From the NCBI GenBank assembly GCA_014218235.1, contig CM024758.1, positions 72,612,206-72,676,205 on the forward strand: a stretch of 64,000 bases of DNA, read 5' to 3'. The notes under the pieces are model-generated. The model saw only the letters and a program-made list of their open reading frames with translations, was not told the DNA's origin and ran no database searches. The translations under genes were made by a program, and so were the position numbers. Source of the stretch: Colocasia esculenta (Eukaryota; Streptophyta; Magnoliopsida; Alismatales; Araceae). Of this stretch, positions 37,102 through 46,855 are shown piece by piece (the stretch's first letter is position 1; the number at the start of each line of letters is the position of its first letter).

Positions 37102-39448
37102 TCACAAAATGCACATCCCTAATTCCCTTCTAAGAGATGTAAATCTCTCTTCAGGTAGGGCTTTTGTGAAGATATCTGCTAGTTGACCATTTGTATCTAT
37201 AAAAGAAATTTCTAAGTTACCACTAGCTACATGATCTCGAATGAAATGATATCTAACCTCAATGTGTTTAGTCCTTGAGTGTTGCACTGGATTCTTGGTG
37301 AGGTTGATGGCACTTGTATTATCACACAGTAGTGAAATTGACTTGATATGAATGCCAAAATCCTCAAGTTGTTGCTTTATCCATAGGAGTTGTGTACAAC
37401 AACTTCCAGCAGCAACATATTCAGCTTCAGCTGTTGATAGAGCTACTGAGTTTTGTTTCTTAGAAGACCAAGATATCAGACATCCTGCAAGAAATTGACA
37501 CCCACCACTGGTGCTTTTTCTATCTACTTTGCATCCAGCATAGTCAGCATCAGAATATCCTACTAAATTTATTTCACAAGATTTTGGATACCACAGACCT
37601 AAATCATGAGTTCTAGCTAAATATCTAAATATTCTTTTCATAGAAATTAAATGAGACTCTCTAGGGTCTGCTTGATATCTATCACACATGCATACACTAA
37701 ATAAAATGTCTGGTCTACTTGCTGTTAAGTAAAGTAATGACCCTATCATACCTCTATAGTTCTTTTGATCTACCTTTTTACCATTTTGATCACTGTCCAT
37801 TCTGGTTGATGTGCTCATTGGCGTTGACAGTGGCTTTGCACCTTCAAATCCAAATTTCTTTAACAACTCTTTGGTGTACTTGGCTTGACATATGTGGGTG
37901 CCTTCCTTCCCTTACTTGATTTGCAATCCAAGGAAGTAGTTTAGCTCTCCCATCATACTCATTTCAAATTCTCCCTGCATAAGCTTTTCAAAGTACTTGC
38001 AAAGAGATTCATCAGTGGATCCAAAAATAATATCATCTACATATATTTACACAAGTAGTATATGTTTGACTTTTGATTTTATAATAGAGTGCTATCTACT
38101 TGACCTCTAGTGAAACCATGATCTAATAAGAAAGTACTGAGCCTTTCATACCAGGCTCTAGGTGCTTGCTTTAAACCATATAAAGCCTTATGGAGTTTAA
38201 ATACATGATTTGGAAATTCGGTGTCATCAAAACCTGGAGGTTGTTCAACATACACTTCTTCTTTGATAAAACCATTTAAAAAGGCTGATTTGACATCCAT
38301 TTGAAACCATTTTAAATCTAATGCAGATGCATAAGCAAGTAAAATCCTAATAGCCTCAAGTCTAGCCACAGGTGCATAGGTTTCATCGAAATCTATGCCT
38401 TCCTCTTGGGAATAGCCTTGAGCTACCAGTCTGGCCTTGTTCCTTAAGATTACTCTAGACTCATCCAGTTTATTTCTGAACACCCACTTGGTGCCAATAA
38501 CTGAATGATTGGATGGTCTAGGAACAAGTGACCATACTTGGTTTCTCTTGAACTGATTTAGTTCATCTTGCATGGCTATTATCCATGATTCATCAGTTAA
38601 AGCTTCATTGACTGTCTTAGGCTCTATTTGAGAAACAAAGGCTAAATAATCACAGGGGATTACATTACCTCTTGTTCTTACCCCTACGGATGGATCACCA
38701 ATAATATTCTCAGGAGGGTGATCTTTCTTATGTCTCTATTCTTTTGGAAGATTTTCATGTTGAATTTCAGTCTGTTGTAGTTCTTCCAGAGATTGATCTT
38801 CCTTGTCCTCAATTGAGGTATTCTTTAATTTTTCGGACAAGTCATATGCATCATCAATGTCACTAATTTCTTCCTTTTTCAAGGAAGGGTTAGATTCATC
38901 AAAATAACATGCACAGATTGTTCAATTAATAATGAGCGTTTATTGAAAACTCTATAACCTTTGGATTTAGAAGTGTACCCCATAAAGATGCCTTCATCAG
39001 ATTTGGCATCTAACTTACCAATGTCCCTTTTTTCATTGTTGTGGATGAAGCAAGGACATCCAAATATTTTGAAGTGACTGATCTTAGGTTTCTTTCCCTT
39101 GTAGAGTTCATAAGCAGTCTTCTTCAGAATTGGCCTGATCATTACCCTATTAATGATGTAGCTTGCAGTGTTGATGGCTTCGGCCCAAAAGTATCTTGGC
39201 AAGTCATATTCTGATAACATGGTTCTTGCCATATCCAAAAGAGTTCTATTTTTTCTCTCAGCAATTCCATTCTGTTGAGGTGTCCTTGGTGCTGAAAATG
39301 TGCTCAATTCCTTGGTCATCACAGAATCTAGCAAACTTTTCATTTTGAAATTCACCACCATGATCTGATCGGATAGAGATAATGGTGAACTTCTGATCTT
39401 TCTGAACTTTCTTGCTGAAGCTGACAAAACTATCAAAGGTGTCATCTT
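37102..39448 (-). pseudogene. Integrase (C-terminal part), RT and RNase H of element A
   Basis: Minus-strand continuation after the B insertion. Integrase resumes at DDTFDSFVSFSKKVQKD with the second catalytic Asp (IRSDHGGEF) and Glu (GIAERKNRTLLDMA), but a frameshift lies between them near 39300. The RT block 38573-38079 holds VWSLVPRPSNHSVIGTKWVF, FDETYAPVARLEAIRI and FQMDVKSAFLNGF. The YVDD region (about 38045) is interrupted: where B encodes QIYVDD the order here contains a stop (ATTTAC read inversely gives a TAA before the Tyr). RT C-terminus and RNase H are open at 37866-37102 (YSDADYAGCKVDRKST, STAEAEYVAAG, CDNTSAINLTKNP), ending GMCIL-stop. Confidence 0.88.
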
Positions 39449-41538
39449 TGATGACCAAACAGTCCCCATATATAAATTACTTCACTTATTTATATATATT
39501 AATTTTGATGATTAACAAAATAGTACTAATGAATTACTTGAGCTTTGAGGACAGGAAATAAAAGCAAAAGAAAGTTCAAAGACAATCAGGTAAGACTCTC
39601 AATTTATAAGTATTATGATCGATTTCCTTTCTGACCAAATTGTAAACAAATCGATACCATAACGATTGCTTTAGACTTCATAACGATTTGTTATCATAAC
39701 GATTTCCCTTCTGGCTGAAAAGTCATGTTGTTTCAATCAAGTCGATGCCGCAACGACTCTATAAAGTCATCGTAACGATTCCTTTAGAACTCGCAACGAC
39801 CTGCTTGTCATAACGACTTCATAAGTCATCGTAACGATTCCTTTAGAACTCGTAACGACTTGCTTGTCATAACGACTTCATAAGTCATCATAACGATTCC
39901 TTTAGAACTCATAACGACTTGCTTGTCATAACGACTTCATAAGTCATCGTAACGATTCCTTTAGAACTCGTAACGACTTGCTTGTCATAACGACTTCATA
40001 AGTCATCGTAACGATTCCTTTAGAACTCGTAACGACTTGCTTGTCACAACGACTCTATAAGTCATCGCAACGATTTCTTTAGAAAGCGTAACGACTTGCT
40101 TGTCATATCGATTCTATAAGTATTCATAACGATTTCTTTAGAACTCGCAACGACTTGTTCGCCGTAACGATTCTATAAGTATTCATAATGATTTCTTTAG
40201 AACTCGCAACGACTTGCTCCGTAACGATTCCATAAGTTATCATAACGATTTCTTTAGAGCTCATAACGACTTGATAAGTGTTCACAACGATTTGCATCGT
40301 ATAACGATTTGTTGAGTGTTTCACAACGATTTCTCCTATGTCATAACGACTTGGCCAATCTGACTTATTCATAACGATTTCATAAGTCATATAGCCATCG
40401 ATTTCATATCTTGATATCTTATTCATCTTAAAAGCGTTGACTAGTCAAAGTCCACGTAGACATCTCCCTGACGCTTTTGCATTTATGAGATCTGAACGTA
40501 TCTCTGCATGCATGCAGACCATATCATCCTTTATCGTGCCTACTCTGATTACGTCTTTTAGACTTAAGCTATTTTGCATTACTATTCTCATGTCTGTTGC
40601 TACTGACGTTGACTGACATCAGAGACAGCTTAGCTGTCTGCTATTTGAGATTGACATTTGTGCAGACCTCTGAACTAGCTTCATGGTACAACGTTAAACA
40701 AAATAGAAGCCAACGGATATTTCTGAAGATCTCATCTCTTTGCGTGCTCAAGTGATCAAAAGACTGTTGACTGGAAGCTTCCAAGACTCCAGATATCATT
40801 CAGTCTAACGACTACTCAAAAGAGAGACAACGGACACTTCAAGTCTAGATTTCAAATTGAAGATATATATACAAGTCAGAAGAACAGAAGACAGATAACG
40901 TTGAGGAAAACATTCAAATTCTTCTGAAGAAAGTTTTAGAGCAGAAAACTTCATTCCTCTTAGCTTTTGCTCTTTTGCTCTCTACTAGCTTGTGAAAGAT
41001 CATTTGAAGAGAGCTTGTGTAGTTCTGAGAGTGAGCTTAGATTTAGATTCTTTGCTCTCAGTGCTAGGTCCTTCAGATCATCGCTTGTTGCAGTTTGATC
41101 TAGGGGCTTGTCTTACAAACCTCTCTTTGTGTTGTTCCCTTCTGGTGTGAAGGAAGACCTGGTGGTATCCAGGGTGTTGTTCCCTTCTGGTGTGAAGGAA
41201 GACCTGGTGGTATCCAGGGTGTTGTTCCCTTCGGGTGTGAAGGAAGACCAGCTAAGCTGGGTGTTGTTGTGTCCTTAAGGGGGACTGTACCCTTGATTAG
41301 TGAAATCCTGAGGTATTGCTCAGGGACTGGACGTAGGTCTCCTGTGGAAAGGAGTTCCGAACCAGGATAAAAATCCTTCTGTCTTGTGGTTGTATTTTGT
41401 GTGATTGCTATCTCATTTCCTCTAACTCTAACCTTCATTTGAGTTGTTGTGTAATCTTTTAGTGAACAGGTATTCATCAAAGATCAAATTTTTAATAACC
41501 CATTCACCCCCCCCTCTGGGCTAGCTAGCTGGGCAACA
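39449..41538 (+). repeat. 5' LTR of element B
   Basis: 2090 bp. U3 holds ~59-bp tandem units (about 39735-40260; starts near 39809, 39868, 39927, 39986), each with CATAACGACTTC, CGTAACGATTCC and CGTAACGACTTG and the inverted pair GACTT-CAT-AAGTC. A TATA box is at 40864. Near the end lie two full 41-bp TGGTGTGAAGGAAGACC repeats plus a variant (about 41130-41255; the 3' LTR has three plus a variant), then a C run. Confidence 0.97.
40864..40871 (+). promoter_or_regulatory. Likely TATA box of element B
   Basis: TATATATA followed by CAAGTCAGAAG, in the second half of the LTR and repeated at 51851-51858. Its position after the repeat-rich U3 and before the R/U5-like region fits a promoter. Confidence 0.55.
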
Positions 41539-41540
41539 AG

Positions 41541-41552
41541 TGGTATCAGAGC
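41541..41552 (+). other. Primer binding site of element B (initiator Met tRNA)
   Basis: TGGTATCAGAGC two bases after the LTR end; matches plant initiator Met tRNA. Confidence 0.95.
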
Positions 41553-41602
41553 GAGTCTCTTCGACAAAGAAGAAGATCCAACGATCTGAAGAGTAAAGAT
41601 CA

Positions 41603-43374
41603 ATGGCAGCCCAAGGCAACTTCGAAGGTCAGTCAGTCAACAGACCCCCGTTGTTTGATGGTGAAGATTATCCGTATTGGAAGACCAGAATGGAATATTT
41701 TCTACAAGGCCACGACTATCAAATCTGGTCGATAGTAGAAGAAGGTGACCTGGTTGTCACAAATGAGAAAGCACAATGGACAGATGAAGACAGAAAGAAA
41801 ATCTCCTTGAACTGTAAAGCCAAGAGCATTTTATGTTGTGCTCTAAGCAAGAAGGAGTTTAACAGAGTCTCAGCCTGCAAATCCTCCATGGAAATGTGGG
41901 AAAAGCTAAGGATTACATACGAAGGTACAGATAAAGTAAAGGAGACAAGAATCGACATTCTTGTCACTCAGTATGAGAGATTTCAAATGCAGTCAGGTGA
42001 GTCAATCACCCAGATGTTCAGTCGATTCACTGACATCACCAATGGTTTAGCCAGTCTAGGAAAGTCCTATGAGATTGCAGATATGGTAAGAAAGATTCTC
42101 AGATCCTTGCCATCTTCATGGACACCAAAGGTCACAGCTATTGAAGAAGCTAATGACCTTAAGAGAATGTCAGTAGAAAAGCTCATCGGGTCCCTCATGG
42201 CCCATGAGATCAACATGGAAAGGCTAGGAGAATCATCTAGCAGAAAGAAGCACTCCAATGCTTTGAAAGTAGAAGAAGAGTCATCAGAAGCAAGCTCTAG
42301 CGGGAGTGAGGAAGACAGCGAAAATGAAGAAGCAATGCTCTCTAAGAGATTGCAGCACATCCTGGCCAAGAAGAAGAAATTTCAATCCGGCAGAAGGTAC
42401 TTTAAGAAAAATAAAGACTTCAAAAGATCAGATGGCAAAGAAATGAAGAAAGGAGAGACCATCTGTTATGAATGCAAGAAGCCTGGACATATCAAGGCAG
42501 ATTGTCCAATGCTAAAGAAAAATGATCACAAGAAGAAGGATAGCTTCAAGAAGTTCAGAAGATACAAGAAAAAGGCAATGGCAGCTGCTTGGGAGAACAG
42601 CAGTGACTCAGACAGTGAGTCAAGCTCAAGCAGTGATGAAGAAGAAGCCAACCTGGCTCTCATGGCCAACATCGAAGAAAAGGTAACCTCTGACTCTTCT
42701 TTCGATTCTTGTAATAATTCTGATTCAGATTCTGACAATTTGGAAAGCGCCTTTAATGAACTTTACGACAAATATAAAGAGGTGTCTAAATTACTTAAGA
42801 TTAGTAAGAAGAATAATACATGCTTAGAAAACACTAACTCAGACTTAAAAACAGAAAACGAAGAACTAGAGAAGCAATTAATCGAACTAAAAAGAAGAAA
42901 TGAATTGTTGTGTGAAGACTTAAAAGTTAAGAATAAACAAATAACAAAATTAGAAAAACAAGAAAGTGTAGATGAATTAAGAAAAGAGATTAAAAATCTA
43001 AATGAAGAGAATGAGAAATTAGCAAGCACATTAGAAAAATTTACAAATGGTAAGAATCCCTTAATATTAAAAGGGGCTAGACGCTCAGGCAAGAGAAAAG
43101 ATGGTGTAGGCTACACACCACCTGAAAATGCAGAAACTATAATTCCACCTAAGGTGTATCCAACTCCAAGATTTGTTCCTGAGGAAAATACAGCCTATAA
43201 AGCTAATTTTAAGTATATTGAAAGAGTAACAAAACATCATGTTGTAGTCACTGTAATAAGCTAGGTCATCTAAAATCCACCTGTCCAACAAGACATAAGA
43301 AGTGGATAATGAAAGTAAGAAGTAATGATACTGACCCATCAGGACCCAAAAGAACTTGGGTACCTAAAGCTTGA
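41603..43374 (+). pseudogene. Gag of element B
   Basis: ATG at 41603, about 50 bases after the primer site. The N-terminal copia-type Gag domain has the signature FDGEDYPYWKTRMEYFLQG followed by MEMWEKLRITYEGTDKVKE and YERFQMQSGESITQMFSRF. A basic segment precedes the first knuckle CYECKKPGHIKADC (near residue 290). Next are a Ser/Asp/Glu-rich run and a long coiled coil (about residues 400-480, heptads of Leu/Ile with Glu/Lys), a known feature of Sirevirus Gags. The second knuckle (CCSHCNKLGHLKSTC) is encoded but lies out of frame: a one-base deletion near 43230 truncates the protein at 43264. In the knuckle frame the gag end is at 43372-43374 (WVPKA-stop). Gag packages the RNA and forms the particle. 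Confidence 0.9.
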
Positions 43375-43958
43375 TGTCTTAATTTCAGGTTAATCCTCGA
43401 GCATCCAAATGGTATTTGGATAGTGGGTGTTCAAGGCACATGACAGGAAACCTGAAGCTGTTTTCCCATCTCCAAGCTGAAGAAGGAACAGTCACTTATG
43501 GAGATAATGGTAAAGGAACTGTAGTAGGCAGTGGATCAGTAAATAGCAAAGGAAAAACAGTCATAGAAGATGTGCTATTAGTCAAAGGATTAAAGCACAA
43601 CCTCATCAGTATAAGTCAGCTGTGTGATAGAGGTCATCAAATCAAGTTTCAAGAATCAAAGTGCAGCATACTAAAGGATGGAGCAGTCATCTTTGAAGCA
43701 AATAGAGAGAAGAATCTGTACGTGCTCTACCTTGAAGAACTCAAAGAGCAAAATGTGTGTCTGGCAGCCAGCAAAGACAAATCAACTGAGCTGTGGCACA
43801 GAAGACTAGGCCACTGCAGCTTGGACGGATTGAACAAGCTCAGAAAGAGGAATCTTGTGGAAGGTCTACCTAAAGTCAATGGAAATTGGAAAGTGTTTGT
43901 AGACCCTGTGCTAAGGGAAAGCACACAAAGAGTTCCTTCAAGTCAAAGACAGTGGTGA
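43374..43958 (+). pseudogene. Pol start, protease and integrase zinc finger of element B
   Basis: The pol ATG (43374) overlaps the gag stop as TGATG, but here a TAA follows after two codons; elements A and D keep this frame open. The protease catalytic motif LDSGCSRHMTG lies at 43416 and is followed by YGDNGKGTVVGSG and LVKGLKHNLISISQL. The integrase zinc finger (LWHRRLGHCSLDGL) begins near 43790. The frame is lost at about 43885, before the CRPC half of the finger, which continues in the next frame. The protease would cut the polyprotein; the frame break separates it from the enzymes downstream. Confidence 0.88.
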
Positions 43959-46447
43959 CTACCTCAAAACCCTTAGAGCTCCTACATATGGATCTATTTG
44001 GACCAATGAGGACTATCAGTCTTGGAGGAAAGAATTTTGGATTTGTCATAGTAGATGACTACTCAAGATTCACATGGGTATCATTCTTAGAGCATAAAGA
44101 TGATAGTTTTGATAATTTTGTCAGTTTCAGTAAGAAGGTCCAGAAAGATCAGAAGTTCAGTATTGTGTCCATTCGATCAGACCATGGTGGTGAGTTCCAA
44201 AATGAAAAGTTTGCTAGATTCTGTGATGATCAAGGAATTCAGCATAATTTCTCAGCACCAAGGACACCACAGCAAAATGGTATAGCTGAGAGGAAGAACA
44301 GAACTCTCTTGGATATGGCAAGAACCATGCTCTCTGAATATGAGCTACCAAGATATTTTTGGGCTGAAGCAGTCAACACAGCCAGTTACATTGTCAACCG
44401 TGTAATGATCAGGCCAATACTGAAGAAGACTGCATATGAGTTGTTCAAAGGAAAGAAGCCAAAGATAAGTCATTTCAGAATCTTTGGATGTCCTTGCTTT
44501 ATTCACAACAACGGAAAAAGGGACATTGGTAAGTTGGATGCCAAGTCAGATGAAGGCATCTTTATGGGGTATACTTCTAAACCCAGAGGCTATAGAGTTT
44601 TCAATAAACGCTCACTATTAATTGAACAAACTGTGCATATTATTTTTGATGAAACTAACCCTTCCTTGAGAAAGGAAGTAGAAAGTGATAATGATGATGC
44701 AGATGAACTGTCCAAAAAGCTTAAAGATACATCAATTGAGGACAAGGATGATCCACCTCTGGAAGAATTACAACAAGAAGAAATTACTCATGAAAATCTT
44801 CCAAAGGAATGGAGATACAAGAAAGATCACCCACTTGAGAATATCATTGGTGATCCATCCATAGGGGTAAGAACAAGAGGTAATGTAATCCCTTGTGATT
44901 ATTTAGCCTTTGTTTCTCAGATAGAGCCTAAGACAGTCAATGAAGCTTTAACTGATGAATCTTGGATAATAGCCATGCAAGATGAATTAAATCAATTCAA
45001 GAGAAACCAAGTATGGTCACTTGTTCCTAGACCATCAGATCATCCAGTTATTGGCACCAAATGGGTGTTCAGAAACAAATTGGATGAAACTGGTGCAATC
45101 CTAAGAAACAAGGCCAGATTGGTAGCTCAGGGCTATTCTCAAGAGGAAGGCATAGATTTCGATGAAACCTATGCACCTGTAGCTAGACTTGAGGCTATTA
45201 GAATCTTACTTGCATATGCATCAGCTCTAAACTTGACACTATTTCAAATGGATGTTAAATCAGCATTCTTAAATGGTTTTATAAAAGAGGAAGTGTATGT
45301 TGAACAACCTCCAGGTTTTGATGACACCGAATTTCCTAATCATGTTTTCAAACTCCATAAGGCTTTATATGGTTTAAAACAAGCACCTAGAGCCTGGTAT
45401 GAAAGACTTAGCTCTTTTCTGTTAAATCATGGTTTCAATAGAGGCAAAGTAGATAGCACATTATTCATAAAGTCAAAGGTCAATCACATACTATTAGTTC
45501 AAATCTATGTAGATGATATCATTTTTGGTTCTACTGACAACTCTCTTTGCAAGTATTTTGAGAAGCTTATGCAGGGAGAATTTGAAATGAGTATGATGGG
45601 GGAGCTAAACTACTTCCTTGGATTGCAAGTTAAGCAAGGGAAGGAAGGCACCCACATCTGTCAAGCCAAATACACCAAGGAACTCCTGAAGAAGTTTGGA
45701 TTCGATAATGCCAAACCACTGTCAACTCCAATGAGTACATCAACCAGAATGGACAGTGATCAAAATGGTAAAAAGGTAGATCAAAAGAACTATAGAGGTA
45801 TGATAGGGTCTTTACTTTATTTAACAGCAAGTAGACCAGACATCTTGTTTAGTGTATGCATGTGTGCTAGGTATCAAGCAGACCCTAGAGAATCACACCT
45901 AATTTCTGTAAAAAGAATATTTAGATATTTAGCTAGAACTCATGATTTAGGTCTTTGGTATCCAAAATCATGTGAAATAGATTTAGTAGGATATTCTGAT
46001 GCTGACTATGCTGGATGCAAGATAGATAGAAAAAGCACCAGTGGTTGTTGTCAATTTCTTGCAGGATGTTTGATATCATGGTCTTCAAAGAAACAAAACT
46101 CAGTGGCACTATCAACAGCTGAAGCTGAATATGTAGCTGCTGGAAGTTGCTGTACACAACTCCTTTGGATAAAGCAACAACTTGAAGACTTTGGATTAAA
46201 TATCAAATCAATTCCATTGCTGTGTGACAACACCAGTGCCATTAATCTGACCAAGAATCCAGTTCAGCACTCGAGGACAAAACATATTGAGGTTAGATAT
46301 CATTTTATTCGTGATCATGTTGCAAATGGAAATATAGAAATATCCTTTATTGATACAAATAGCCAACTAGCAGATATCTTCACAAAAGCCCTACCTGAAG
46401 AGAGATTTACATCTCTTAGAAGGGAATTAGGGATGTGCAATTTGTGA
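43886..46447 (+). CDS. Integrase core, reverse transcriptase and RNase H of element B
   Basis: Open for 853 codons; the listed start is simply the point where the frame opens after the upstream break (a TTG, not a true initiation codon). Integrase: CRPC (second half of the zinc finger), catalytic Asp36 (HMDLFGP), Asp99 (IRSDHGGEF) and Glu135 (GIAERKNRT), giving D-35-E spacing, with the copia GKK motif region after it. RT: KWVFRNKLDETG, FDETYAPVARLEAIRI, Asp456 (FQMDVKSAFLNGF) and YVDD at 541-544. RNase H: Asp705 (SDADYAGC), Glu in STAEAEY (about 746-748) and Asp781 (CDNTSA). It ends GMCNL-stop. All catalytic residues are present, so this segment could still be enzymatically intact if supplied in a working polyprotein. 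Confidence 0.95.
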   Translation: MESVCRPCAKGKHTKSSFKSKTVVTTSKPLELLHMDLFGPMRTISLGGKNFGFVIVDDYSRFTWVSFLEHKDDSFDNFVSFSKKVQKDQKFSIVSIRSDHGGEFQNEKFARFCDDQGIQHNFSAPRTPQQNGIAERKNRTLLDMARTMLSEYELPRYFWAEAVNTASYIVNRVMIRPILKKTAYELFKGKKPKISHFRIFGCPCFIHNNGKRDIGKLDAKSDEGIFMGYTSKPRGYRVFNKRSLLIEQTVHIIFDETNPSLRKEVESDNDDADELSKKLKDTSIEDKDDPPLEELQQEEITHENLPKEWRYKKDHPLENIIGDPSIGVRTRGNVIPCDYLAFVSQIEPKTVNEALTDESWIIAMQDELNQFKRNQVWSLVPRPSDHPVIGTKWVFRNKLDETGAILRNKARLVAQGYSQEEGIDFDETYAPVARLEAIRILLAYASALNLTLFQMDVKSAFLNGFIKEEVYVEQPPGFDDTEFPNHVFKLHKALYGLKQAPRAWYERLSSFLLNHGFNRGKVDSTLFIKSKVNHILLVQIYVDDIIFGSTDNSLCKYFEKLMQGEFEMSMMGELNYFLGLQVKQGKEGTHICQAKYTKELLKKFGFDNAKPLSTPMSTSTRMDSDQNGKKVDQKNYRGMIGSLLYLTASRPDILFSVCMCARYQADPRESHLISVKRIFRYLARTHDLGLWYPKSCEIDLVGYSDADYAGCKIDRKSTSGCCQFLAGCLISWSSKKQNSVALSTAEAEYVAAGSCCTQLLWIKQQLEDFGLNIKSIPLLCDNTSAINLTKNPVQHSRTKHIEVRYHFIRDHVANGNIEISFIDTNSQLADIFTKALPEERFTSLRRELGMCNL

Positions 46448-46855
46448 AAAGATTCCTGTATTTAAAATGGCATATAAATTTTTCAGAATAAATGAAAATT
46501 TTCTCTCTCTCTCACTTTAAGCAAAACTCAGTTTATTTACTCTTCCTTGACCGCTATTGTGTTAAAAGCAGTTTGACTCGTCAAACCCTTTTGTCGCCTT
46601 GTGCCGTTACCGCCTTTTGGCGCTTCCTGTTTTCGATAAAATAATTCTAATTAGTCAAATCGTTCTGGAAACGACTCATCTTCTACCTTTACCCTTTCTC
46701 CTTTATCTATTCACCCAAAGCCGATGCCCTAACGATTCCGGCATCGACTCTCTCCAAGATTTGAAGCTTTCCCCTCTTCCCGCGAAGAATCCCTCGGGGG
46801 CTTCCATCTCTTCCATCATCTCCCTTCTCCAGAACAGCTCTTCTCCTCTCTACTC

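Noticed and set aside
41541..41552. tRNA-like TGGTATCAGAGC sequences as tRNA genes
   Set aside because: Only the 3'-end complement is present, always beside an LTR; these are primer binding sites.
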